Source: Zygnema cylindricum
Lineage: Eukaryota > Streptophyta > Zygnematophyceae > Zygnematales > Zygnemataceae
Direction of reading: 5' to 3'
Length of the DNA: 16,870 bases
Assembly (NCBI GenBank): GCA_037447655.1
Contig: JBBHKE010001371.1
Span: 250,001 to 266,870, forward strand
The notes under the pieces: model-generated
The model's database searches: none
The model's input: the letters and a program-made list of their open reading frames with translations, nothing else
What the model was told of the DNA's origin: nothing
In this document: one piece after another, positions 8,916-16,647 of the stretch
Layout: every line of letters starts with the position of its first letter
Position numbering within the stretch: the first letter of the stretch is position 1
Position numbers and translations under genes: made by a program

Positions 8916-9736
8916 TGAGGGTCAAATTCCATAGTCATTGCAAAATAGGTTGTTTAAGTTTTATCATAGATGTTCAATTCGCGCGAATTTTTCTTTTTTT
9001 ACGATTTCTACGTATTATTCGTTAGTTTTATACTTTCCACAAATTTCGTTAAGTTTTTACTGTACGGAAAACTGAACGTCAAACTGTACGGAAACAGCCA
9101 TGGTCGCTGGTTTGTGGTTCAGCGCCGAGGTTTGCCGTCGCTGGTTTTTTCACTTTTTTTACTGTATTGAAAATTCAAATATCGAAAAATGTACGAAAAC
9201 GTACGGATACATAATCGGGTACGCATTTTAACGATTCTTTAAATTCGACAAATGCGAATCGAACGTATTAATCGCGCGTTCGTTTCGTGCGTAATATGCG
9301 ATTTGAACAACTATGAGTTTTATGCACTATGACGTCAATCGAAAAAGCAGGGCAACATCTGTTTGACTGACAAGTCAATCAAACAGATATGCAGTCAAGT
9401 TGCAGCAACAATGAAATTTTTTATAGGATTATAGATTAGAAGCCTCCTGCCACAAAGAACGGACTCCAAACTGAACAAAGAATAATCCAAATCTTATTCA
9501 CATAATTGATCACCGCAAAAAAAAACTCTACAACGAAGTAATTTAGCTTCGGTACAGGGGCATCTCCTGCACGTTTCTGCAAAAAGGCTATGAAAAGGAA
9601 CAGAATTTACATGGAGAGCAAGGGATTCACTAGCTACTTCTAAATTTATAATACAATTGAAACTTGCAAGTTGCAAGCTTCTATAATCAGATCTTCCTGC
9701 CTTTCAAAAAATATAGAAAGAAACAACAATTCAAGT
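8916..9736. other. Spacer downstream of the H2B relic
   Basis: No gene is supported. 9060-9220 contains three GTACGG motifs and a repeated GTCGCTGGTTT (about 9103 and 9137). A strong hairpin lies at 9357-9388. The part nearest 9736 is probably the former 3' UTR of the histone gene, since it lies directly beyond its stop on the minus strand. The 60-codon ORF 9494-9676 is not recognisable. Confidence 0.5.
9357..9388. repeat. Near-perfect 32-bp inverted repeat (hairpin)
   Basis: ATCTGTTTGACTGAC is followed by AA and then GTCAATCAAACAGAT. The arms are 15 bp with one mismatched pair and a 2-base centre. It lies about 350 bp beyond the stop of the H2B relic on the minus strand. It is too long and of the wrong sequence for the animal histone 3' stem-loop, which plants lack. 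Confidence 0.9.
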
Positions 9737-9916
9737 CTAGTTGCTGGTGAATTTAGTAACCGCTTTTGTGCCTTCTGACACAGCATGTTTCGCAAGTTCT
9801 CCAGGGAGAGTTAGGCTGACAGCAGTTTGAATCTCTCATGAAGTGATGGTAGGCTTTTTGTTATACCGCGCCAAATGAGAGGACTCAGAAGCAATTTTCT
9901 CAAAAATGTCATTTAT

Positions 9917-9977
9917 CGTTTTGTCGTTTTTTTTTTTTTTATTATTATTATTATTATTTATATATTTTTTAACTTTA
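9917..9977 (-). repeat. A/T-rich insertion breaking the H2B frame
   Basis: Between the codons for MNS and INDIF the minus strand carries TAAAGTTAAAAAATATAT, then a (TAA)n run and a poly-A run. It has several in-frame stops, lacks a usable AG acceptor and removes the Phe codon. It resembles simple-sequence expansion or the tail of a lost retroposon rather than an intron. Confidence 0.6.
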
Positions 9978-10028
9978 GGAATTCATAATAAACATTTCCT
10001 TTGAAGAAACACCAGTGTCAGGATGCAC

Positions 10029-10312
10029 CTGCAAGCAGTAAAATGGAAGAATTAGGGGAAAAGACAATAAAGTACTTTGCAGACGATAGAATATTCGACA
10101 GCAAGTATACGTGAGTAGAAAATCGTAGCTGAATGTAAAAAGAAGTTCTGCAACAACAAATTTATTTGATATTTTTCTGTTCTTTCTCCGATATGAATAA
10201 GAAGGACGAAGGTCTCTGAAGTTATTGCAAAGAGAAAACATAATTTTATAGCTGGAAAATTCTGCAACTAGGTTAAAGTAAAAGCAAATACGACTGAGAC
10301 AAAAAAATTCAC
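10029..10312 (-). other. Retained intron of the H2B relic (284 bp)
   Basis: The donor follows the KVLKQ codons (CAG|gtgaat) and the acceptor (tgcttgcag) precedes GTG CAT CCT (VHP). The intron is in phase 0 and its splice sites are still intact, which fixes the exon boundaries of the histone relic. Confidence 0.8.
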
Positions 10313-10480
10313 CTGCTTAAGAACCTTAAAAATGTAAATTTTGTAACTCTCGTTTACTTTCTTGGATCCTCTCTTCTTCTTCTTTGCCACTCCTTCCTTC
10401 AATGGCTTCTTTTCTGCTGAGGGAGCTGTCGCAGGCTTCTTCCCAGCCACTTTTTTCTCAGCTTTGCTCTTTGTGGCTTT

Positions 10481-10775
10481 CTGTCAAGTTAATGAAAAGG
10501 ACTACAACGTGAATCGTTATTAGTGTTGATGTTTGTTTCGTCTCTTAAAACTAAATTCATGATTTTAGGTCAAAAAATAAATAAAAATACTCACAAGAAG
10601 TAGAGCGTTGAACCTTGTTAGAGTTCGGCAGTGGACCAATTTGATTGTACGGAAATGCTTCAGTTTCTACATAAGTTCATGACCAATTAGCCGTACAAAA
10701 AAACGTTTTCATCAACGGTTTAACCTCAAAATTCTCCACCGAACTGCCCGACTTCTCTTAACGACCTAAATGTCC
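10481..10775. other. Region upstream of the H2B relic, with MITE-like fragment
   Basis: On the minus strand an acceptor-like cattaacttgacag ends at 10481. A donor-like CTT|gtgagt lies at 10594-10589, so an exon ending at 10595 is possible, but no ATG-led histone N-terminus is readable there. 10508-10570 resembles the left part of the dispersed repeat copy at 10776. GTACGG motifs in opposite orientation lie near 10648 and 10690. Confidence 0.4.
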
Positions 10776-10977
10776 GTACCGTGTATCACTATTGGTGTTG
10801 ATGTTTTTTTTCCAACTAAAAACATCTTAGATATTTCATCTGACGGTTACGATTGAAAGGTAAGACTATCACCTTCCGATTGGCTGTCTCCCACCGAAAA
10901 TCGGGCATGTGTGCGCGGATAAAATATGTTTTAAGTGGCGAAAAAAACATCATATTTAAGCGATACACGGTGTACTA
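10776..10977 (+). mobile_element. Dispersed repeat, copy B, with terminal inverted repeats
   Basis: Left end GTACCGTGTATCAC and right end GATACACGGTGTAC form an inverted pair, and both are followed inward by a GATG-T(n) motif. The 138-bp core (10840-10977) matches 4131-4268 in the same orientation. About 200 bp, no coding capacity: a MITE-like element. The exact ends and target duplication are unclear, because GTAC/TA at the ends could belong to either. Confidence 0.7.
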
Positions 10978-11062
10978 TTAAAGTTTCGATAACTGTCGAA
11001 ATTTTCGTACTTTTCAACATGAAACTATACGAAACAGACATAGAACAAAAATAGTAACACGG

Positions 11063-11275
11063 CTATAGGTAAACTTTGTACAAAGAAACGCGATTCAGTA
11101 GAAAATAACGCCTTTGTAGTTGCACGATTATCTGTCCTTCTTGAGCTGACGTGACATAACGCCGCTTTTTCATTGGAGCACAGCGCTTGGTCACGTCACT
11201 AAAGTACATAGTGAGGTCTACGTCAATTTTTTGTCGGCAAGCGGTACAGTACAAAATTCCATGCTGAATATGGTT
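11063..11275 (-). pseudogene. Possible zinc-finger exon remnant
   Basis: After an acceptor-like tttatcttacattag the minus strand is open for 70 codons to TAG at 11063-11065. It begins NHIQHGILYCTACRQKIDVD and continues with FSDVTKRCAPMKKRRYVTS. The G-x-LYCTAC-x(4)-D pattern is reminiscent of the N-terminal C2H2 finger of CGGBP1-like and transposase-derived proteins. The distal His pair expected of such a finger is absent, and the rest is not recognisable. No other exons were identified; the minus-strand sequence upstream is a polypyrimidine run as in an intron. It could be a decayed domesticated-transposase exon or a fortuitous ORF. Confidence 0.33.
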
Positions 11276-11289
11276 CTAATGTAAGATAA

Positions 11290-11470
11290 AAGTTAAACAA
11301 AAACCTTCTCAGAAAGAAAAAGGAAAAAGGGAGAAATACGACAAAGAGACAGAAAACGACAAGGTGAAGGTACAAAAAGAGAGAGGAGGGACTGAGTAAG
11401 ACAAAAAGGTTGGAAGAGAGAGGGAGAGATGGGGATGGATGAAGAAAGAGAGAGAGAGAGAGGGAGCGTT
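11290..11470 (+). repeat. Polypurine tract with (GA)n
   Basis: AAAGAAAAAGG, AGAGAGAGGAGGG and a (GA)n run near 11448-11461. The plus strand is almost all purine, and the complementary strand would be a polypyrimidine tract upstream of the acceptor near 11276. Confidence 0.85.
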
Positions 11471-11830
11471 AAGTCAGAATTTTTTTTTTGAATCAGAAGC
11501 TGTGTTTGCTACATTTTTTTTTTTTTTTTTTTTTATATCATGATTTCATCAAATTAGGTTTGGAATTATTTCCTGTTTAAACTTTTTTTTTCTGAAAATC
11601 TTGAAGTTCTGTCAATATTTGTCGCTTCTGGAAGATTTTTCGTTTCGAATGTACGGATCGAAACCTAATGTACGGAACGAAAACCTAATGTACGGCTTCA
11701 TTAGTACGTATTATCTAAGGTAAATGTGTGAGTTTAACGACTTATTTTTTGTGAATTTCTTTCTTTGCAAATTAAACTAAAGTAATATGTCCGTACAGTA
11801 CTGTACTATAATGTACGGAAATGTCAAAAC
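11471..11830. other. Gene-free stretch with a GTACGG cluster
   Basis: Poly-T at about 11513-11534. Then come three tandem ~20-bp units AATGTACGGAWCGAAAACCT beginning near 11649, 11668 and 11688. A perfect 14-bp palindrome GTACAGTACTGTAC (11792-11805) is flanked by TCC on the left and followed by another GTACGG near 11815. No gene is seen. Confidence 0.55.
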
Positions 11831-11834
11831 GTCA

Positions 11835-12046
11835 CATGCACAAGAAAGCTTACAGTTTGGCTTTAGATTTTGCATGCGGAAAGGACACGTGGCATGTTGA
11901 CATGCATGGAATTTTTCTTAGAATACGTCATATTACATGCGTTATTTTACACGTGGCACATTTTTTTTTTTTTGTAATTTCACCAAGCAATTTCTGAATA
12001 CTTTTCCTCTTTGTTTGTGACATATGTCTCATTGACATGATGCATG
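11835..12046 (+). promoter_or_regulatory. Candidate promoter: two G-box/ABRE and RY motifs
   Basis: ACACGTGGCA occurs at 11885-11894 and 11949-11958, both in the same orientation. RY-type motifs occur at 11835 (CATGCA), 11901 (CATGCATG) and 12041 (TGCATG). ACGTGGC is the core bound by plant bZIP factors of the ABF/ABI5 group, and CATGCA(TG) is the core bound by B3 factors of the ABI3/FUS3/LEC2 group. They lie 240-460 bp upstream of the start of the SRA gene. Regulatory function is inferred from motif content and position only. The same G-box occurs at the ends of the candidate MITE at 4941-5078, so a transposon origin is possible. Confidence 0.35.
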
Positions 12047-12235
12047 TGCTAATTTAAGCATGGTGCATACATTTTTTTTATAATGTCTAATTAACAATGT
12101 TCCATTGACTTTATTGTTTTGTAATTTGTGGATTTATATTCCTCATTATATGCTTGCACAAAATGGTTCTTATGATAAAAGACAATTGATTCTTAATGAA
12201 GATTTTCTCTTTTTTTAAACCCTTCCATTTGTTTT

Positions 12236-12278
12236 TTTATTGTTTTTTTCTTTTTTTTTTTCTTTTTTTGCAAACCAG
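12236..12278 (+). other. Probable 5'-UTR intron acceptor
   Basis: A 35-bp T-rich tract ends in gcaaaccag at 12278, 11 bases before the ATG. This is a strong splice-acceptor pattern, suggesting that the SRA gene has a non-coding first exon upstream. The matching donor was not identified. Confidence 0.45.
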
Positions 12279-12289
12279 ATTTGACTTAA

Positions 12290-14920
12290 ATGATTAGAAG
12301 GCAATTGACCAGTCCTTCCAAAAAAGTGAAAAGAAAAAATTTTGTTTTGGATATCCCATATGAGGAAGATAAGGATATATCTCTCCATGAAATGGTAAAA
12401 GTGAGAGCAGCTTATGTAAAGGATTGGATATCATCTTTAGAAGTAGATATGCTTTTTTCAAAAACCCAAATGCAGATCGGTTTCGAACCCACGATCGAAA
12501 GCAGTTTTTCCGAAAGAGATTATTCTATTTCTGACCTATCTGAAAGGACCGACAAAAACGAGTCAAAAAAAAGAAGGCAACAAAGTGACAAACAACACAT
12601 GGGAGAGTTTTGCAATCCTTTGGAGCCATTAAATGTAAATAATGTGGATTCATCTTCCTCTGGAGGTAAACTGGGAGAAGAAGAAAGAAAAAATAAGACA
12701 TCAAGTTTTGGATTAGCTGATGAAAACGAAAAAGTCGGTGCGTCAATTAGTATGGATTTGGAAGAACAAGAAAAGGAATGTGTACAGGCATCTATTTCTA
12801 CAAATTCCCAAGAAAAATCAAATTTACCAGAGTTTCCAAACTCCCCAAAAGTTTCAAATGTCCCAGAAACTCCAAATCCTCCAGACGCCAATTTGTCAAA
12901 ATCGCCAAAATCGCAAAATTCTTCGAATTGTCCACTTTCTGCAATTCAATCCCCACAATTGGAAACTTCTTTCACCAAACAATGTCTCGATAAGAATGAT
13001 TCATCCTCCAACCTTTTACCTCCAAATAGTTTCTTGAATACTCCTGTTACGCGAAATTTTCCTACTCCTAAAGCTGGTTTTGTTCAAGCTGTAATAGTAC
13101 GAAAATCGGAAAATTTTGCGAGTCAAATGTCAGTTGGAAATGTTAAAACAGCAGTTTCAGATCTTCTGAAACATTTACAAGAACAGGAAAAGTTTTCAAA
13201 CCCCTCCTGTAATTTATTACTCCCCTCTTTATCCAATGAAATTATTCCTACAGAAATAAATGGGCCAAAGAAAGCTTCAAAAAATTTAGTAGTACGGTCA
13301 GAAGTTGTAAATACAACGCCAAATTTGAGAGAGAATAAGGTTTTTGTGGAAAAAACTGGCACAAGAATACCTGATATTGTGAGTCCCAACTCTTTAAAAA
13401 CCCCTTTGCAGAATATCAATTCTGGAAGGCCCATTTCTGGAACACCGAATTCTGGAGAACTGAATTTTGTAAAAGTCAATTGTGAAAATTCTAAGCAACT
13501 TGAAACTGATAAAAAAAAAGGAGTGGATGTATCTTCTTTTTCGGATGTAAATTGTGAAGGAGATTCGATAAGTGAAGAGAAACCGATGATAGTGGAAGGG
13601 GCTTTGTTGAAAGAGGAGAGAAAGGAAGAGAGAGAGGAAGAAGAAACTTCACCAATTTTTTGTTCGAATAGTGAAATTCAGTCAGAAGAAACAAAAGAGC
13701 ACGTGAAAGGAGACAAGAAAATGTCAACTTTTGGAAATCGATACAAACCTTTACAATTGAAATCGGTTCGTCGAGTCGAAAATTCAGTCGAAATGAGTGA
13801 AGAACAGAAAAGTTGGGTCAAACAAGGAAAAAAAGACGAAAAAGGAGAAGTGGATATCTCTCAGCAGAAAAAGAAATCTTGGAAGAAGGAAAGGAAAAGG
13901 AAAGCAGAATCGACAAACCAGGAAAATGATCGAGTTGTTTTTGATCGTTATTTGGAATCGATACAAGTCGATGAAAAAGAAGACGAAGAATCAAAGGCTG
14001 TTCGACAAGCTTTAAAACATTACGATTATTTACGAAGAAAGTTTTTAAAAGAAGGAGAGAATGGAAAACCGGTTCAAAGACCGGATTTGAAAGCCGCAAG
14101 TGTCATGAGAGATCAAAATAAAACGGTGAATTGTGTTGACAAATTTGGAAAAATGTTGGAAATCATCGGAAGTGTACCAGGTATGTTTTTTTTTTTTCGT
14201 TGTTCCATAGGTTTTTCCACATTTTTTGACTGATACAATGCTGAGATTCCTTGAGGAGATGGATTTCTGATTGATTTTCTCCTTCTCCTCCCTCCCTCTC
14301 CTTCCCTCTTCCTCCCTCCTCCTCTCCTCCCTCCCTCCTCCTCTTCTCCCTCCTCCCTCCCTCAACGATCCGACACTCTCTTCAACAATAATTCCTAAAC
14401 CCCTCCCTCCCTCTTCCTCCCTCCCTCTTCCTCCCTCCCTCCCTCAGGTGTTCCTGTCGGAATGACATTTTGCTTCCGACAAGAATTGTCGATGGTCGGT
14501 CTCCATCGACAAGCTCAAGCTGGAATCGATTACCTTCCCGCAAATAAGAATCGGTACCACACCGTAATTGCTGTGGCTGTAATATCTTCGGGAGGATATT
14601 CGGAGGATGTGGATCGAGGCGATTTTTTTGAGTATACGGGACAAGGAGGAAACAATAGTAAAGCGAGTAAGAAGGAGAATTGCGACCAAGAAATGGTCAG
14701 AGGAAATTTAGCGTTGAAAAATAGTTGCGATTTGAAAATTCCAGTCCGTGTGATTCGAGGATGTAAAGGAAATGTATCGATTTCAAATTCGAATTCAGAG
14801 AGAGGATTGGTTTATACTTACGACGGATTGTATAAAGTGGAATCGTGGAGAGAGACGAGAGGAGAGACGGGGCATAGGATTTATAAGTTTCGGTTGGTTA
14901 AGTTTTTCGAAGACAAGTAG
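12290..14920 (+). CDS. SUVH-like SRA-YDG domain protein lacking SET (two exons)
   Basis: Exons 12290-14180 and 14448-14920 join in frame (Gly631 is split) to give 787 residues. The start is the first ATG after an in-frame TAA at 12287-12289. Residues 1-540 are mostly disordered (Ser/Asn/Lys/Glu-rich), with a Pro-Asn-Ser-Lys-rich patch near 178-212. Residues about 547-630 match the linker of plant SUVH proteins, including YDYLRRK (578-584), QRPDLKA and IGSVPG. Residues 631-787 form a complete SRA-YDG fold with VGLH, AGIDY, SGGYSEDVDRGD, YTGQGG (693), RGNLALKNS (715), PVRVIRG and YTYDGLYKV (753).

In the family, SRA binds 5-methylcytosine in DNA, and SUVH proteins usually continue with pre-SET, SET and post-SET domains for H3K9 methylation. 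Here TAG follows YKFRLVKFFEDK, so it is probably a nuclear methyl-DNA reader without methyltransferase activity. No SET-like frame exists downstream to 16556. Confidence 0.88.
14181..14447 (+). other. Intron of the SRA gene (267 bp)
   Basis: It runs from GTATGTTTT to CTCCCTCAG and splits the codon of Gly631 exactly at the start of the SRA domain (SVP-G-VPVG), which restores the family reading GSVPGVxVG. Most of it (14277-14445) is CTCC/CCCTCC polypyrimidine, so frames through the intron give spurious Ser/Pro/Leu ORFs. Confidence 0.92.
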
Positions 14921-14989
14921 AAAAAAATTTCCCTAAAAAAAAAAGAAAAAGAAAAAGGAAAAAGAAAAGAAAAAGATAAAGGTGATAAA

Positions 14990-14995
14990 AATAAA
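14990..14995 (+). terminator. Candidate poly(A) signal of the SRA gene
   Basis: AATAAA occurs 70 bp after the stop codon at the end of an A-rich GAAAAA run, and another lies near 15197. The plant signal is loose, so the choice is tentative. Confidence 0.25.
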
Positions 14996-16556
14996 AATAC
15001 GTTTCACAAAGGAAAATGTCAATTTTTGATCTACTTTTTTTTGACATTTTGGTTCAGTTTGTCACAATTTTGGTTCAATTCGTGACATTGGTAGACGAGT
15101 AAAACGTTTTGGGTCAGAGACTTTTTTTTTAGGTTTGTGATTTTTTTTTTCCGAATAGCGGATGTTTTTTTAGGGAAATCAAATCTTATTGATAGAATAA
15201 AATTGGAAATATATGGAGGGTATGGTTCCGAGATGTTTCGGACCTGTATGGGTTTTTTGTTTTTGTCCTTTCTTGTCCTTTTTGTGGTTCGGAGTTGTTT
15301 ACTGAAGGGGAAGATGTTCGCAGTTTTTTTTTTTTTTTTTTTTTTTTGTGGTTGTTAATAGTTCAGAAATTTGTTGTACATCAAAAATATTCCTACCCTA
15401 ATAATATCCATAAATTTGAATCTAATTTTTTTTTTTTTTTTTTTTTTATTTTTATATTTTTTTTTTTTTTTTTTTTTTTAAATTGTCCAAAGTTATTGAT
15501 TTTAGTTGAATCGAGGTATTGGAAAAAAAAATTGATGATTTTTTTTTCTGTTTATTTTCTTTTGGTGAGATGAAAACTATTTCTTTTTTTTAAGTTTATA
15601 TATTATACATGGTTAAAGTTTCAATTTATCAATATGGTTATTGGTATACTTTTTAATGAGGTTTATGTATTCGCAACTTTTGTTTTGAAAAGTGTTTGGG
15701 GCTAATAAATTCACAACCTGAAAAGATCAGTTTTTTTTTTTTTTTTTTTGGAAGGCATGAAAATTGAAAAAATATTTTTTTTCTGGGGGGAATTTGAGGG
15801 GGGTGGTAATGATTAGTTATTTTCTAATTTTGGTAATATTTTGGGGTCAAAATAAAATCGTAATTCTGTGCATTTTTTTTTTTTTTTGTTTAAGGGAAAA
15901 GGAAGGGAACTTTTTTTCGTTTTTTTTTGGTATTTTTTTGTATTTCTCCGCATGTTTGCCATATTTAACTATCACTTTTATGATCTTAATTATTTGTTTT
16001 TATAAAAGCTCTGGGAGGAATAAGGAAAAATGCATAACTTTTTTAAATAAAATTTCAAACAAAGAGAGAAAAATCTCCAAAAAAAGCAAGAAAAATAAGA
16101 AAGAAATTACTTCCTTCTTTTTCAGTATGTGAAACTTTTTTCTTCAGATTTTATTCCTTAAAATGTGATTATTTTCTCCATTAAAAAAAAAAAATGACCA
16201 CAAAAAAAAAGTTCAAGAAACGAAAAGTAAAAAAGTCCTCCGTTTTATTACAAAAATAAAACACAAAAAAGTGAACAAAAGAACCCAGAAGGGATTATCA
16301 ATTTTCTTTTCATCCCCAAATAGGCCCAAAAAACAATAAATAAAAATTAAAAAAAGTATAAAACATATACCAAAGAACAAAACCTTCATAAATACAAAAA
16401 ACTTACAAAAAAATAAAAAAAAAGAAAAATAAAATTAAAAAAAAAAAAAAAAAAAATACAACGGTATTTTGACATGTACATATAAGAATCCTTTCATTCT
16501 TGATACTAACTTATTCTATATTGCTAACTTTTTATAATTCAAAAATATGTTTTTTT
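14996..16556. other. Intergenic region between convergent genes, rich in homopolymer T
   Basis: No gene is supported. Three long poly-T runs lie at about 15324-15347, 15427-15447 and 15457-15479, with others near 15730 and 15875. Poly-A is found near 16440-16456. A short direct repeat (GACATTTTGGTTCAGTTT, then GTCACAATTTTGGTTCAATTC) lies at 15042-15090. ORFs here are Phe/Lys low complexity. The right half probably contains the 3' UTR of the minus-strand gene ending at 16557. Confidence 0.5.
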
Positions 16557-16647
16557 TTATTCAGATTTTGCTTCGGAATTTGAATTTTTTGTCGGAGGGA
16601 GGCCACAAAGCTCTTTCACTTTTGCATATAATTCATCCATATCCGCC
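16557..16647 (-). CDS. Terminal exon of an unidentified minus-strand gene
   Basis: The minus strand has a strong acceptor, a long T-run ending in ttttcag at 16650-16648. After one leading base come 29 codons reading ADMDELYAKVKELCGLPP and then TKNSNSEAKSE, ending in TAA at 16559-16557. The sequence is a short charged helix followed by a polar Ser/Asn/Glu tail, typical of a protein C-terminus. The upstream exons are outside the window. I do not recognise the family. AATAAA overlaps the stop codon, and other poly(A)-like sites lie further down. Confidence 0.5.

Larger units (their letters stand above)
9737..10480 (-). pseudogene. Histone H2B pseudogene (intron-containing)
   Basis: Reading the minus strand, three blocks give a near full-length H2B. 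10480-10313 encodes the Lys-rich tail starting [10 protein letters not shown] and running to [12 protein letters not shown]. 10028-9978 encodes [17 protein letters not shown]. 9916-9737 encodes [13 protein letters not shown], then [12 protein letters not shown] and, after a stop, [17 protein letters not shown], ending [12 protein letters not shown]. An intact gene would make a nucleosome core histone.

Lesions are a TGA at 9836-9838 where H2B has Arg in TSREIQ, a 61-bp A/T insertion replacing the Phe of MNSF, substitutions at conserved sites (AVRL to AVSL, SRLARY to SHLARY, KAM to KEM), and no ATG exon in phase upstream of the acceptor at 10481. A retained intron argues against retroposition, so this is an in-place or segmental duplicate that decayed. 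Homology is certain; loss of function is very likely. Confidence 0.85.

Noticed and set aside
9357-9388. Histone mRNA 3' stem-loop for the H2B relic
   Set aside because: That signal is a 6-bp stem with a 4-base loop in animals and some algae. This is a 15-bp stem with a 2-base centre and unrelated sequence.
12473-12496. tRNA T-arm-like sequence (GTGGGTTCGAAACC on the minus strand)
   Set aside because: The T-stem does not pair properly, no acceptor or D-arm is present, and the segment lies in the coding exon of the SRA gene.
14921-16556. Missing pre-SET/SET exons of the SRA gene
   Set aside because: I looked for SET hallmarks and open frames with acceptors; only Phe/Lys low-complexity frames are present.
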